A stretch of DNA of 64,000 nt from Euphorbia lathyris (GCF_963576675.1 NC_088915.1:87429501-87493500); one strand, 5' to 3'; positions 33,840 to 46,498 are shown, counted from the stretch's first letter. Numbers and translations are program-made. Notes: a model not told the origin generated them from the letters alone.

Positions 33840-34529
33840 TAATCATAAAAAAATCAACGAAATTGGTTTCAGCTTATCAGAAAACTTATTTAAAAAAATC
33901 GACGAGACAGTTAAATAATAATTAAACTAATAATTTTTAAATTTTCAGTAACATTGGGCTAAAATTGATCTTATTTAGCAACGTTAGAGTTAAATTTGTA
34001 CAATTTCGTACATTAGAACTAAATCTACACTTCCCCTAAAACGTTAGGGATTAAATTTTGCCATTAATTTTTTTATTTTTTTAATTATAATATATAGTTA
34101 GATATAAAAAAAACCTAAATAATATGATAGTGTAAGTCTAAAAGGAGCTCGATTTTTTTTATTCAACTAATAATTTTTAAATTTTCGATAACATTGGGCT
34201 AAAATTGATCTTATTTAGCAACGTTAGAGTTAAATTTGTACAATTTCGTACATTAGAACTAAATCTACACTTCCCCTAAAACGTTAGGGATTAAATTTTG
34301 CCATTATTTTTTTATTTTTTAATTATAATATATAGTTAGACATAAAAGAACCTAAATAATATGATAGTGTAAGTCTAAAAGGAGCTCGATTTTATTTTTT
34401 TATTGAAATCTATTTTAAATTTTTAAGTAAAATTTATTTATTAAGAGAGCTCTAATCTCTTATTTTCCTTACGATCCATAAAATGTCAGAAACGACAACT
34501 ATTCCATTATTGCAGTTCTTCTATTTGTA
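33840..34529 (+). repeat. B repeat right of the gypsy
   Basis: Resumes the B sequence at TAATCATAAAAAAATCAACG. It contains the same tandem doubling (33930-34150 and 34160-34400) as 5800-6260. About 400 bp of unit sequence expected between 25050 and here is missing. Confidence 0.7.
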
Positions 34530-36204
34530 TTTCTTTTGATAGAAATTGGGACGAGACAGACCTTGAGCGGGGAGAACACCCATGGCCCAAGAACTGTCAA
34601 ACCCGTCATATATTAATAAAAGAAAAAGTGAGTGTTTGAACAAGAGAAGAGGAAGGAGAACAAATAAGAAGAAAGGGGAAGGAGAAAAGTTTAGGAAAGA
34701 TCAAGAAAAACGCAAATGAAAAATATTACAGATGTCATCATTGATAAACCTTTGACAAAAAGCAGGAGTTGAAGGCCACCAATTGATCACAGAGGAAGAG
34801 ACTCCAAACTTTGCTAAAGCATCAGCAACGCGATTCCCTTCCCTAAAGATGTGTATAAAAATAATGTTCATCCTAGAGCAAATGCTGAGACAGTGCAACC
34901 ACTCTTGTCGAATACTCCAAGGAACATCCATGGAACGAAGCCGAAGCAGATTAACTACGTACATGGAGTCTGACTCAACCCAAAGATGATGCCAATTTTT
35001 CTCCCAAGCAAGTTCAATTGCGAAAATAGCGGCTCTCAATTCAGCCATATAAGCAAAAGAAGGAGGGGTAGAAAAAGCAAAACAACATTTGGGAAAGCCG
35101 CGATAGTTATGAAAGATACCCCCCGCTCCCGCCTCGCCAGGAGTACCAAAAGCAGAGCCGTCCATATTGACTTTAACCCAACCCGGAGGAGGTTTAAGCC
35201 AATGGACCGGAATAATGTTGGGAGCCGGAGGCCGCCTTGGAGAAGCCAGAAGATGGGATAAGATATCAGCATCTCTCCTTGAAGAGCAAAAACCTTTAGA
35301 AGAAGCAAATGACTCTCGAATCATTCGAAATAGGGTGATCTTTGAGTGTTGAATGGAAGGAGAAACCTCCTTAAAGGTTGCTTCATTCCTGCAATGCCAG
35401 ATTAACCAAATGCAAGAGACAGCGGCAACACACCAGATCAACGACACCTGTGAGCCAAAATGAATGCTACGAAGAGTGTTGAAGAAGTGGATGAATCGGG
35501 AATGACGAGGTAAAGCGCAGTCAAAATGAATCTCAAGGGCCCTCCATAAAGAATCTGCAAAAGAACAGCTAATGAATAAGTGGTTAATGGACTCAGCATC
35601 CCTACCACAAAGAACACAACGAGAGGCAAAAGAGAAGCCTAGACGCTGGAGGAGGTCGTGAGTCGGAACCCTTCCATGCAAAACTCTCCAGGATGTGAAG
35701 GAATGAGAAGGGGGAGTGTGAGCATTCCAAACAAATTTATACCAGTCCACTGAGTAGGAACGAGGATTGATAATCGAATAGTAGTCTCTGGCAGAGAAAA
35801 TACCCTTCGTAGAGGGCTGCCAAACGCATAAATCAAAATCATCTCTACCCCTGTGAATAGATCGAATACTGTCTTGCACAACCGAAGGCAGAGTGCCTAA
35901 GCCAAGCCATTCCGAATGGACCAAAAAATCATCAACAGAATTAAAGCGTGAACATTTATCCTGATGATCAAGACCCAATCTGTCCGCCACCGATGGAATG
36001 ATCCACCGATCAGTCCAGAAATTGAGCGTTGAAGACTGGCCAATCCTCCAAAAGGTCTGGTCCCAAATGGATGAATAAACAAATTTACAGGAAGACCAAA
36101 TCGAGGAAGGAGCAATGGTAGCTTTAGGCAAACCAGAGACAACCATAGATTTAGACTTCATTTGAGAAATAGCAAGACTGTTGCCTTGAATTAAATCCCA
36201 ACAC
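34530..36204 (-). pseudogene. 5'-truncated LINE 3' end (zf-RVT and RNase H), long open frame
   Basis: A 501-codon frame (34701-36206) encodes a zinc-binding region, CVLCGRDAESINHLFISC, then RNase H with VNMDGSAFG, YMAELRAAI, WVESDSMYVV and REGNRVADALAKFG, so all acidic sites are present. The RT and endonuclease domains are missing. The 3' end TATCAAAAGAAA abuts TTTGTA. Flanks ATTTGTA (34523-34529) and ATCTGTA (36205-36211) are a probable 7-bp target duplication, and the empty site is visible at 43073. Confidence 0.85.
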
Positions 36205-36350
36205 ATCTGTAAAAAGTACCTTTTCCATTAAAGCGATCCAAATTATATAAACGGAATAAATAATCAACTAAAAAATTTCAGTCGTAATTTCATCTTATTA
36301 TATACATCCGAGTATATAAGAACGTTTTAAAGCAGAAAAAACTTGGCTTA
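36205..36350 (+). repeat. End of B repeat
   Basis: Matches 18830-18970, ending at GAGTATATAAGAACG and AAAGCAGAAAAAACT. Confidence 0.6.
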
Positions 36351-37900
36351 ATTTCTTTTATTAATAATTTTAGGCCTAATATATTACCAGCTTCCTGAAC
36401 TTATCCTTAAAAGTAGATTGACTCCTTGAACTTTGTTAGTGTCTCACTAGCTCCCTAAACTTTCTTACTTCGTATCACCAGCTCTCTAAACTTGCCCATT
36501 AAAGTAGATTAGCTCCCTAAACTTTGCTAGTATCTCCTCAGCTGTCTAAAATTGATTATTCCGTAACAACTAAATACAAAAACTTATTAAACCTAAATTC
36601 TAAGAATACACCTTCATCTATTCGAGATGTACTTTTTTCTCTTCCCATACCTTTCAACCTATTATAAGAGTTAGTGTTGCAAGTTTGAAAGATCGAATGG
36701 ATGAGGATTGAGAGTTAGTATTATGGTTTTTGTATTTTAGGTGTCCCAATTTTCTATTCTACAATACCACATCAATGATACAAGCCTCAGATGTTATCTG
36801 ATGTAGATAACCATCGCCTACGATCTATCTCTCATTTGTATGAAAGAAAACCATAGTTTGTCTTCAAATATTACATCTGAAATCACAATTCCTAATTAGA
36901 TATTTATTGTTTGACTAATATAATTACAAAAAAGAACCTGCTAAAATACTAATAATTAAGTCTGTCACGTATAAGTCAATAAAATGAAGTAATTTTATAT
37001 TTTTTTTGTTGGTTGTTTATAAATTTTTTTATTTAATCAATGTTCCTTATATTAAGTTTGTGATATTTTGATTTTTTTTATTAAATTTATGATTTTTAGT
37101 TTTCATGTGCATTAAGCCATTCATTAACGATTTAGCCAATGACAACGTTGTTGAAAAGTCAATATATGTGAAAATTAAAATTTAAAGGCTTAATAAAAAT
37201 AATAATTAAATACTAAATCTTTAGAACTATAAAAGTTTAAAGGCCTAATTGTATATTTAACGTTTATTCTAACAAAAGAATAGAATGACATAGAAAATGC
37301 AAATTCGGGTGTTTCAGTTTCCCGCTTTTAATTGTGTTGTTGCTCATGCTTAAATTATGGTGAGATTTTCATATTTATGTTTCAATTTCCTGCTCTTAAT
37401 TAATTGTAATTTGAAACATAATTGTTCACATCATCGATCTTTATGAATTTTCTGAAATTAAATCCTGTCTGTGTATCATTGAAAGAACGCTGAGGATTAA
37501 ATCCCAGCTTTCCATTCTACATTACCACGTCAACGATCCAAGCTCCAGACGATATTCACCGTAGATAACTAACAGATACGATCTATCTCTCTTTTGTATC
37601 AAAGAAAACCATAGAATTTGAAATCGCAATTTCTAATTATCACTTTTTGATCCTAAAACCATAGTTTGGAATAAAATATTTTATGGGCTAGGCTCATTTT
37701 TAAAAAATCATTTAATTAAAGTTTAATATTGGATATTACATATCCTTGTTGGGTCGGACTCAATTAATTATCCCAATTCAATCTTAGTCAAATCTATATA
37801 ATCCATATTAGACATAATACAAATATAAGTTCTAGAATAAATATTTTGTTAAATGCATAGCAAAATGAAAAGATTAAAATGAAAACTTTGCCAAATTTGA
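36351..37900. repeat. Unit sequence with a short degenerate repeat
   Basis: 36380-36570 holds four degenerate copies of a phrase like GCTCCCTAAACTTTGCTAGT. The remainder matches 19250-20550 and 43800-44520. No coding frame. Confidence 0.5.
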
Positions 37901-37911
37901 CCCATAACGAT

Positions 37912-39085
37912 CTCATCAAAATGAAAATTTTCAAGAATTAAAGTTGTTTAGTATCATATTTACTATAGAACTATATTTTTTTTATTTTTCAAAATCATCA
38001 TTTTTGGAGTTTTTTTTTTTTTCTAAACCTTATCTTTTTCTCTCATAAAAAAACACCTAAATGACATCAAACCTAAAAAATTGAAGAATTAAAGTTGCTA
38101 AAAATATCATTTAACTCTTGAAAATTTTCATTTTATCCACCAAATTCTGACAAAATAAACTCAATTGCAAATTTTTTGCAAACCATAGGTTACGTTTAGA
38201 AAAAAAAAATTACAATAGATAGCAGTCTGCAAGTCGGCTAAACCACAAGATAGTTATTTATAATTAATCAATGTGAAAAATCAGTGTTTTAATTGCGTTT
38301 GTTTTTTTAGTGTTTTTTCTATTAAGTGAATTTGGAAAACCCAGAGCTTATTACATTTCCACATTAATTACAAAATTAAAATACATGGTTAAGAAAAGAA
38401 AACTACTTTAAAATTTAGGCTTGAAAAATCACTAAATCCCATTTTTTAAGTTTTAAGTAACGAAATTCGGTTAAAAAACCCACAACATAGCAGTGGATTT
38501 TTTTTACCATTGATCCGTTTCCAATCAAAATAAAATCTGAAAATCCTAAGAATTCTAACCCTAATTTGACACGTATCATTTGTTCGGACCCGGGTAATAA
38601 AAAATAATAATTGTATCAAAAAAGTCGTGTCAACAAGATTCGCAAAATTTAGGCAAAAAGCATATCTAAACTTCTAAACTTTACATGTTTTAAGGAAGTC
38701 CCTATTAAATTATTTTTCCATATTGAGCCCTTCATATTTGATTCACTAATTTTCAAATAAAAGACTGTGATTGACTTTTTTTTCAAAGTAAGGACTGAGG
38801 TTTTCAACTTTAGCAAAATTAGGACTTTTTCGATTGATACTATTAAAAACACCAGTGACGACTTCAAAAATGACATATTTTAAGAACTATTAATATTCTA
38901 AGCAACTTTAATTCTTCAACTTTTTTATTTTCAAATTATTTAGATGATGTTTGGTAAAGAGATAGAAAGTTAATGTTTAGAGAGAGAAAGTTTCAAAAAA
39001 AATAATTTTCGAAAATCGAAAATGTAGTTCCATAGCAAATATGATATTGAACAACTTTAATTCTTGAAAATTTTCATTTTCAGGT
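37912..39085. mobile_element. Foldback structure with about 200-bp arms
   Basis: The left arm (37912-38115) contains CAAGAATTAAAGTTGTT and GAAGAATTAAAGTTGCT; the right arm (38885-39085) carries their complements in reverse order. The inside includes other AT-rich repeat (38651-38880). A DNA element is likely, but no target duplication was identified. Confidence 0.5.
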
Positions 39086-39875
39086 CGTTAAAGATGGTTT
39101 TAATATCATTAATATAAAAGGTCATTGTTTTATTAAAACTGGGAAACCTCAATCCTCGTTTTGACAAGAAGTAAACCAATCCTTTATTTGAAAATTAGTG
39201 AAGCTACGGGGTTTTATTTGAAATTTACCCTTGATTTTATTATGGATTCGGTTCTTATTTAAATTTTCCGTCGAGTTTGGGCAGCACACGTCTTCGGCTT
39301 ATTGACGTGGACAAATAAAAATAAGAGTTTATTGACTAGGATAAATAGAAAGTAAAAAAACACAACAAATTAATTTCCACTAAATTCTTCCAAACTCGAT
39401 CTTCTCCTCTCCTATTTTGTGATTTTCATCATTAGAATTACCAAATCAATATACTCCTCTTCCAAACTCGATGGAAAAATTAAATAAAGGTCAAATCCAT
39501 AAAAAAATCAATGATCAAGGGTTCGATATGAAAAGATAATTAACCAGGAACTTAATCCTTAAAACAGGTAAAGTTGAGATTAATTATACTTGTTGCCTAA
39601 AATTTATAGAATCGTCACCATTATCATGCTTGTTCAACTCTGAATGTTTTCATCCGCCTACCTTATAAAATTGATGAGCAATACCCAATTCATCCATTTT
39701 TGCATGTCAAAATCCAAATCAAATTACCAAAACAATTTGATAATTATCAAATTGATCATTAAACACAAAAAGGAAAAAATAAATTGTCTCCTAAGAGGAA
39801 ACCAAATTGATAATAATTGTAAGTTCCTTGGTTCCTCCAAGGAGATTTTGAGATCTTAACAACCAAATAATTTAA
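39086..39875. repeat. AT-rich unit sequence
   Basis: 39610-39875 matches 21800-22030. The rest shows nothing recognised. Confidence 0.4.
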
Positions 39876-40330
39876 TCAGTTAATCAGTACAATAATTTTA
39901 TTTTCATTCGGATTGAATCAGGTATTTGCTCATGCAACTTAAGAACACACAATGAACCAATACAAAAACTCATCTCTAAGTAGAACAATTTTCTTTTCAT
40001 TCGGATTGAAACAGGTATTTGCTCATACAACTTAAGAACACACAATGAGCCAATACAAAAACTCATCTTCTAAGTAGAACGATTTTCTTTTCATTCGGAT
40101 TGAATAAGACATTTGCTCATACAACTTAAGAGCACAATGAACCAATACAAAAACTCATCTATTAATCAGTACAATGATGTTATTTTCATTCGGATTGAAT
40201 TAGGCATTTACTCATACAACTTAAGATGACAATGAACCAATACAAAAACTTCATTTTTATTTTTCCAGGACACATTAACACTAATAACTTAAGATGACAA
40301 TGAACCAATACCGGCAGTCTCAATTCATCT
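39876..40330. repeat. 90-bp tandem repeat, copy E (about five units)
   Basis: Units contain TTCATTCGGATTGAA (near 39904, 40000, 40090, 40185) and ACTTAAGA. The spacing is 90-95 bp. Short minus-strand frames here are the repeat read through. Confidence 0.75.
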
Positions 40331-40446
40331 GAGTCTGAGAACGAAGTTTTCGCAGGTGACATTCTGCAATCATTGCTTTTTTCATCTGACTTGGTATGAG
40401 TTCCAGGAAGGAATACTGCCTCTCCAACGTTTTGCTCAAGGTTCAA
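40317..40446 (-). pseudogene. M0 exon-like segment, copy E
   Basis: Same as 23090-23215, with no difference seen in the translation. A relative of M1, out of frame at the basic stretch. Confidence 0.45.
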
Positions 40447-40480
40447 CTCCTATGTGAACTTTAGGTGTGGAATTGAACTG

Positions 40481-41187
40481 ATGGTAGAACCCACATGTGA
40501 TCTTAGTTAATCTATTGATCAAATGCGTCAGGAATACGATTTATTGCATGAAAAAGGAGCAGCAAATGAGCCAATTGTTGCCAGGAATCATCCCCCGAAA
40601 AGAAAAAAGGAATGACTAATGCCAAAAGAACCACGAGACCGCTCAATGTGCACATCAGAAGACTACAAATATGATTTTGTACACCAGTCCTCAATTTCCA
40701 CAAGTAAAAACAAATGGGAGGACAAGAATTACCCTTCCCCTCAACTGCAAGATCTCTGCAGCACAAATGCTACCAACTGGGAGAACAGGAATTACTATAA
40801 TGCTCTGCAAACCTTGCCAAAAGTCATACTCTTTGACATTTTCCAATGACATCGCCAATCAAGAAAAAATAGATGCACAAAATGCTACCTCCTTTGTTTC
40901 AGTTCGTCTTGATGATGGAAAAATGCTACCTCTTTTTTTTCTGTCCGTCTTATCATCAGATGATGAATCTTCTTCACCGAGATCATGTAGAGACAAATGG
41001 AGTTCATGAGCTGAATTTCTCCCCTAAGATTGAAATTGATCAACCTACAAAAGCAATGACATCTGCAGGTATGGATGATGATGAATCTTTTTTTTTCGGT
41101 CCGTCTCATCAACATGTCGCTACAGTCTGGATGTCAGATCCGACCTACCATGCTTCAATTGATGCCATTTTCCCTCAACTTTCTTGA
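40481..41187 (+). pseudogene. P segment, copy E (keeps the C-terminal end)
   Basis: Nearly identical to copy D up to about 41150 and then retains MSDPTYHASIDAIFPQLS and a TGA at 41185, the fullest P C-terminus in the window. An early TAA after MVEPTCDLS and shifts near 40850 and 40920 break it. Confidence 0.55.
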
Positions 41188-41623
41188 CAAAAATAAGTTT
41201 ATTGAAACAGAATCAACAGATTGAAAGCCAAAAAAATAAATTAAAAAGAACCAATATAGAAACTTCATCTTTTTTCACTTAGTTCTTGTTTGGGAGAGAG
41301 TTAATGGAGGTAAATGGAAGTAACTGAAGATTAAATATCACACTAACATTAATAGAAGTTAAATGTTTACTTCCTTTACCCTCCACACTCTAACCTCTAA
41401 ATTGGGGGTTAATGGAAATAACGTAAAGTTATCTCTGCCCTCCTATTTACATTTTATAAACTCCCAAACAAGATTAATTTTTAAATTTCATTTCCATTAC
41501 TTCTATTTCCTTTCCATCACTTCTCTTTTTAAATTTCATTAATCTCTAAATTCCCAAACAAATGCTTAAATAATGCAGATTTAACACATAATATGGAATT
41601 AGTTATTCTACAAATCAGCTTAC
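41188..41623. repeat. P-to-M1 spacer, copy E
   Basis: Near-identical to 11920-12178 in its first 260 bp. Contains ATGGAAGT-type phrases; no M2 exon. Confidence 0.5.
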
Positions 41624-41797
41624 TTCAAGTCTCATTATGTCCTTTGTCTGAGAACAAAGTTTCCGTCGGCAACATTCTGCGATCATTGCTAGAATATCAT
41701 TTTTTTCATCCGACTTGGAATGGGTTCCTAAAACATCGGCTGAATCACTCATATGTGGACATGGATTTTCTTCCATTTTCTTGATAGTCTGTCTTTC
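41624..41797 (-). pseudogene. M1 exon, copy E
   Basis: 174 bp, open throughout: MEENPCPHMSDSADVLGTHS, then LAMIAECCRRKLCSQTKD. TTTGTAG acceptor and GTAAGC-like donor are intact. One of the best M1 copies. Confidence 0.55.
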
Positions 41798-42205
41798 CTA
41801 CAAAAAAAAAAGTAAAATAATAAATAAATAAATTCATTATATGAAACATATCAGATGCATATGAAAGTTATTTTTCCTTGTCATTCATCTCAGCTTGCTA
41901 GAACTATTCAGATTTCGCCCTAATCACAAAATTAGTTTCAAATGATAATCATCAAATAAAAAACTTATAAAATATTCATAAAAAAATCAATCATATACAC
42001 AAAATAATGCAGAAGATTCATCAAATCGTCATTCAAATGAATATTTTTCATGTCAAAATTCAAATCAAATTACCAAAACAACTTAAGAATTATCAATTTG
42101 GTCATTAAACACAAAAAGGAGTGAGTAAGATCAATTCTCATTTTATCAAAACTAGAAGCCTATGTACCAGAGGAATGAGCAAAACAAAATTGACAGAGAA
42201 CACAA

Positions 42206-42500
42206 AAATACCAAACAATTTCTCAGATAAAAAAATAACCACTGTCCCAATACACATAAAAATCAACAGAGAATGAAGAAAGATTGTACAAAAACTGACC
42301 GATCTACAATATGCCTCTGATTTTCTTAAAAATGCAATCTATCTTCTTCTTCAATCTACAAGAGCTGCCATTTTCCTCTCCGGCCAGCTTGGTTAGGATA
42401 TGCAGCTGGCGGCGGCTAGATTGGATAGAGGAGGTAGAGAATGAGGGAACGACGCATAGCTCTAACCCTAAAATAGGATTTTTATAAGCCTCCATCTAAC
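42206..42500 (-). promoter_or_regulatory. Promoter and 5' UTR-like block of the M gene, copy E
   Basis: Minus sense: GGCTTATAAAAATCC (TATA-like, 42475-42489), then TTTTAGGGTTAGAGC with a telo-box-like AGGGTTAG, a GC-richer leader (GCCGCCGCCAGCTGC), and a long leader or intron running toward M1. Closely similar blocks lie at 5291-5560 and 50420-50720. It looks like a gene 5' end carried by the unit; transcription is not shown. Confidence 0.5.
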
Positions 42501-43110
42501 GGTGGAGGATCAAAAACACGTTTTCATTGAACATTACTGCAAAAATGATTTTGGATTTTCCCACTAAATAATGTTAAAATTAGAAATAAATCCCTATAAA
42601 ATGTTTGATTAAAAATAAAAATTTATATCATTTCAAAAATTTCTTGAATATAATTATAAATAATCATAAAAAAAATCAATCATTTTAAAAAAATCGATAA
42701 GATGGTTAAATAATAGTCAAACAAACATTTTAAAATTTTTTATTACGTAGGGCTAAAATTAATTTTGTTTGGGAATGTTAGGATTAAATTTGTACAATTT
42801 CGTATATTAGAATTAAATCTACACTTCTCCTGAAACGTTAGGGGTTAAATTTTGCCGTTATTTTTTTTATTTTTTAATTATAGTATCCATTTAGACATAA
42901 AAGACCTAAATAATATCCATGTAAGTCTAAAAGGAGCTCGATTTTTTTTTAATCTATTGTAAATTTTTAAGTAAAATCTATTTATTAAGAGAGCTCTAAT
43001 CTCTTATTTTACTTGCGATCCATAAAATGTCAGAAACAACAACTATTCCATTATTGCAGTTTTTCTATTTGTAAAAGTTGCCTTTTCCATTAAAGCGATC
43101 CAAATGTTCA
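42501..43110 (+). repeat. B repeat, copy E
   Basis: Single (not doubled) B copy that lacks the LINE, giving the empty site CTATTTGTAAAAGTTGCC near 43067. No coding content. Confidence 0.65.
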
Positions 43111-43535
43111 CTACTTAATTTTTGTGAAGGTGGTTGAATATAGAACATCAAATTCAAGTACCCTTTAGCTTGAATACTAAGGCATCAATCATAATAGACA
43201 GTGTACTGGGATGCAGAGGAGGTGGTATCCTCAGATTTTTCTTCATTCTTTCCTCAAAAGAAAAGAAAAATCACCACAAACTTTGGGTTCCATCCTCAAA
43301 CTTCGGGTTCCATTTCTCAAACATACACTATACATGGAGAAATGTTCATCAAGATTGGTCACATTGCTATTAGAAGGTCACACCTTGCTATTGGAAGCCT
43401 AACAATTTTGTTTTAAGTTTTGATAATGTTATGATTTTAATGTTGTTATTGTTGCAATCTTGTTGTAAATCTTGATAATAGAATTATTGTTACGCCCTTG
43501 TTGTTATGCTTTTTTTTTTTTTTTTGTTATATATC
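43111..43535. other. Unassigned sequence with T-run
   Basis: Overlapping short frames at 43134-43416 show no recognisable motif. A run of 16 or more T's lies near 43510-43525. Confidence 0.3.
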
Positions 43536-43545
43536 ACTTCGCATA

Positions 43546-43610
43546 GAGGGCGAGCCTTGGCGCAACGGTAAAAACGTTGTTGCCGTGTGACCAGAGGTCA
43601 CGGGTCGCAT
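43546..43610 (+). mobile_element. tRNA-like SINE head, 65 bp
   Basis: GAGGGCGAGCCTTGGCGCAA then CGGTAAAAACGTTG, with A-box-like TGGCGCAACGG and B-box-like GGTCACGGGTCG, as in plant Au-type SINEs. A perfect 10-bp duplication ACTTCGCATA flanks it (43536-43545, 43611-43620). The body and tail of a full SINE are missing. Confidence 0.65.
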
Positions 43611-43620
43611 ACTTCGCATA

Positions 43621-44527
43621 TTGCGAAATATGCGAAGTCAGATGGGAGGGAGAAAGAAGAAAGACTAAAAAATTTCTAAGTCTCGTATATATATATATTA
43701 AGGGTACTTTGGGAAAGTCATACAAAAATAGTCTAGATATGCATTAGGTTGGGTAAATGTACTAAATGCGTAAATGAGTCTTCCATTTGACCCAATTTTG
43801 TAATTTTTCCTAACTTTTAATGATTAAGTTTTTTACCTTTAGAATTTTTTTTATTAAATTTATGATTTTTAGTTTTCACACACATTAAGCCATTCATTAA
43901 CGGTTTAACCAACGACAACGTTATTGAAAAGTCAACATGTGTGAAAATTAAAATTTAAGTGCTTAATAAAAAACTAAATAATTAAATACTAAATCTTTAA
44001 AACTATAAAAGTTTAATGGCCTAATTATATGTTTAAGTTTATTCAAACGAAAAAAAGAATGACATAGAGAATGCAAATTCTGGTGTTTCAGTTTCTCGTT
44101 CTTAATTGTGTTGTTGCTCATACTTAAATTATGGTGAGATTTTCAAATTTGTGTTTCAATTTCCCGCTCTTAATTAATTACAATTTAAAACACAATTGTC
44201 CATGTCGTCAATCTTTGTGAATTTTTTGAAATTAAATCCTAACCGTGTATCATTGAAGAAGCTGCAGATTAAACATCTCTTACGTCCCAGCTTTCCATTC
44301 TATATCATACCACGTCAACGATCCAAGTCCCAGACGACATTCACAGTAGATAACCAGCGGATACAATCTATCTCTCTTTCGTATCAAAGAAGCTCATAGT
44401 TTGCGTTCAAATATTGTATCTGAAATCACAATTTCTAATTATCACTTTTTAATCCTAAAACCATAGTTTGGAATAAAATGTTTTATGAGTTAGGCTCATT
44501 TTTAAAATCATTTTATTAAAGTTAGAA
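43621..44527. repeat. Unit sequence
   Basis: 43611-43640 forms a perfect palindrome ACTTCGCATA...TATGCGAAGT. A short TA run lies near 43686-43698. 43800-44520 matches 37080-37720. No gene. Confidence 0.45.
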
Positions 44528-46498
44528 ATATGAGTAAGAATACTTGCAAAGAATTGAGCAATTTGTCTGGTATTCCCCTGACCAATTCTTTGGGCAAGTA
44601 TCTTGGCGTTCCCCTCCATAGTGATAGAGTCTCCAAAGCTTCATTTAAAGAGACTATTGATAAAACTTCTAGCAAATGTGCTAGTTGGAAAGCTAATACT
44701 TTATCTCTTGCTGGACGTCTTACTCTGATTCAGTCTGTCAATTGCGCAGTTCCTAACCATATTATGCAAGCTTGTAAACTGCCTGAGCCTGTCCTTAATG
44801 ATTTTGATAAAATTAATCGGCGGTTTCTTTGGGGGAACTCAAAAGAAAGTAAGAAAATCCATCTTGTTCCTTGGAAGGAGGTTTGTGAACCTAAAAACAT
44901 AGGGGGCCTGGGGATTAGACATGCTAAAGATAATAACAAAGTGTTATTAATGAAACTTCTTTGGAGGATGTGGCAACTTCCTTCTGCTCTTTGGGTTCGC
45001 TTATTGTGCGGTAAATATAGAAAAGATAGGATTTTTGGAGGTCCTAAAGAGAGAGTTTTAAATTGTTCTTTTCTTTGGAAAGGCCTCAATTCGGTTTTCT
45101 CGGAGTTCTGTTCTGGGATTGGTTGGGCTGTGGGTAATGGGAAGTCTATCAGTTTCTGGAATGATAAGTGGATTGGTAGTAGTTCTTTATTAGAAGTGTG
45201 CAGTTCCCCGCCCCCAGTTAATATTCATCACTGGAAGATTGCTGATGTGGTGGATTCGGAGGGAGACTGGATTTGGTCAAAATTTGATTCCTTTTTCAAT
45301 TTGGATACTCTTCTGAGAATTAGAGGTTTCAAGATGAGTAGCAAGGAGGAGGATAGGGATATTCATTGTTGGGCGTTGACTAAAAATGGAAACTATACAT
45401 GTAAGTCGGCCTTTGAGGCCTTTAGCCACAATGAGGAGGGTCCTCACTCTGATATTTGGAAGTTTATATGGGCCCTTAAGATTCCTTACAAGCTTAGAAG
45501 CTTCTTATGGCTTGGTATTAAAGAAAGACTGCTTACTAATTCCGATAGGAAAAGACGCCGTCTGGTGGAGTCTGGTGAGTGTAGTAGATGCAGAGGGAAT
45601 GAGGAAACTATTTGCCATGCCCTTAGAGATTGTACTAGGAGCAAAGAGGTGTGGAGGAAAGTTCTCCCTAACCATATATACGATTCGTTATTTTCCCATT
45701 CAGATCTGAACTGGTTTGTTGATGGTGTTAGAGGGAAGTTGCTGGCTAACCTGGATCATGGTGAGATCTTCTTTGCAGTTGTCTGTCACCAGATTTGGAA
45801 TTGGAGAAATGAGATCTTTGGAGCTGAAAAGGTTTTTATCCCTAACTTGGTTGAGTTCTTCGCTAAAAAATTACATTATATTATAGATAGCTTCAAGGAG
45901 GATCCTCTTGCTGTGTATACCCAGAGAAAGGTTAGCCATCTCCTTTGCTGGAAAAAACCTAGGGAAGGTGTGGTGAAACTGAATACTGATGGATCTTGTC
46001 TTCTTGATGGTAAAATTGCTGCGGGTGGTGTCTTGAGGGATAATGGGCGGGCTTGGCTTTCTGGGTTTGCTCAGAATCTTGGCTTGGGTTCGTCCTTTTC
46101 AGCTGAGATTTGGGGCATTCTTTCTGGCCTTAGTCTTGTTAAAAGTCTGGGAGTGGAAAAGCTGCTGGTGGAATCTGACAATATGGAGGCTATCAAAATG
46201 ATCTCCAGTAACAAAGCTATTTGCTTAAATAGCCAAAATTTGATTAAAAGTATTAAGAGAATCTGCTCTTCCTTTATTTCCATTAGTTTCAGCCATGTTT
46301 TTAGAGAGCAGAACCGGGTGGCGGATCGTATGGCGGCTGCAGGTCATGAAGAGTTGGGAGAGAACACAACCTACTCTTCTCCTCCGGCGTTTATTTCTTC
46401 GTTCCTTTTGGAGGATGTGATGGGGGTTAGCTTCCCTAGGCTAATCCCGGGTTAGGTTTTTTTGTTGTTTGCTTTTATTTCCTGTTCCTACCAAAAAA
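44528..46498 (+). pseudogene. 5'-truncated LINE: RT thumb, zf-RVT and RNase H
   Basis: A 641-codon frame (44530-46455) is open. It starts in the RT C-terminal region (LGKYLGVPLHSDRV, SLAGRLTLIQSV, FLWGN), then zf-RVT with CSRCRGNEETICHALRDC, then RNase H with LNTDGSCLL, FSAEIWGI, LVESDNMEAI and REQNRVADRMAAAG. All acidic residues are kept. A short 3' UTR ends CTACCAAAAAAAAAA. The endonuclease and RT palm are missing. Comparison with 37720-37780 suggests about 25 bp of target was lost on insertion. Confidence 0.9.

Noticed and set aside
39876..40330. Possible CRISPR-like array
   Set aside because: Units of about 90 bp are contiguous diverged tandem repeats without spacers, and the DNA is plant nuclear.
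43546..43610. Possible tRNA gene
   Set aside because: A- and B-box-like motifs are present but no cloverleaf closes; better explained as a SINE head.
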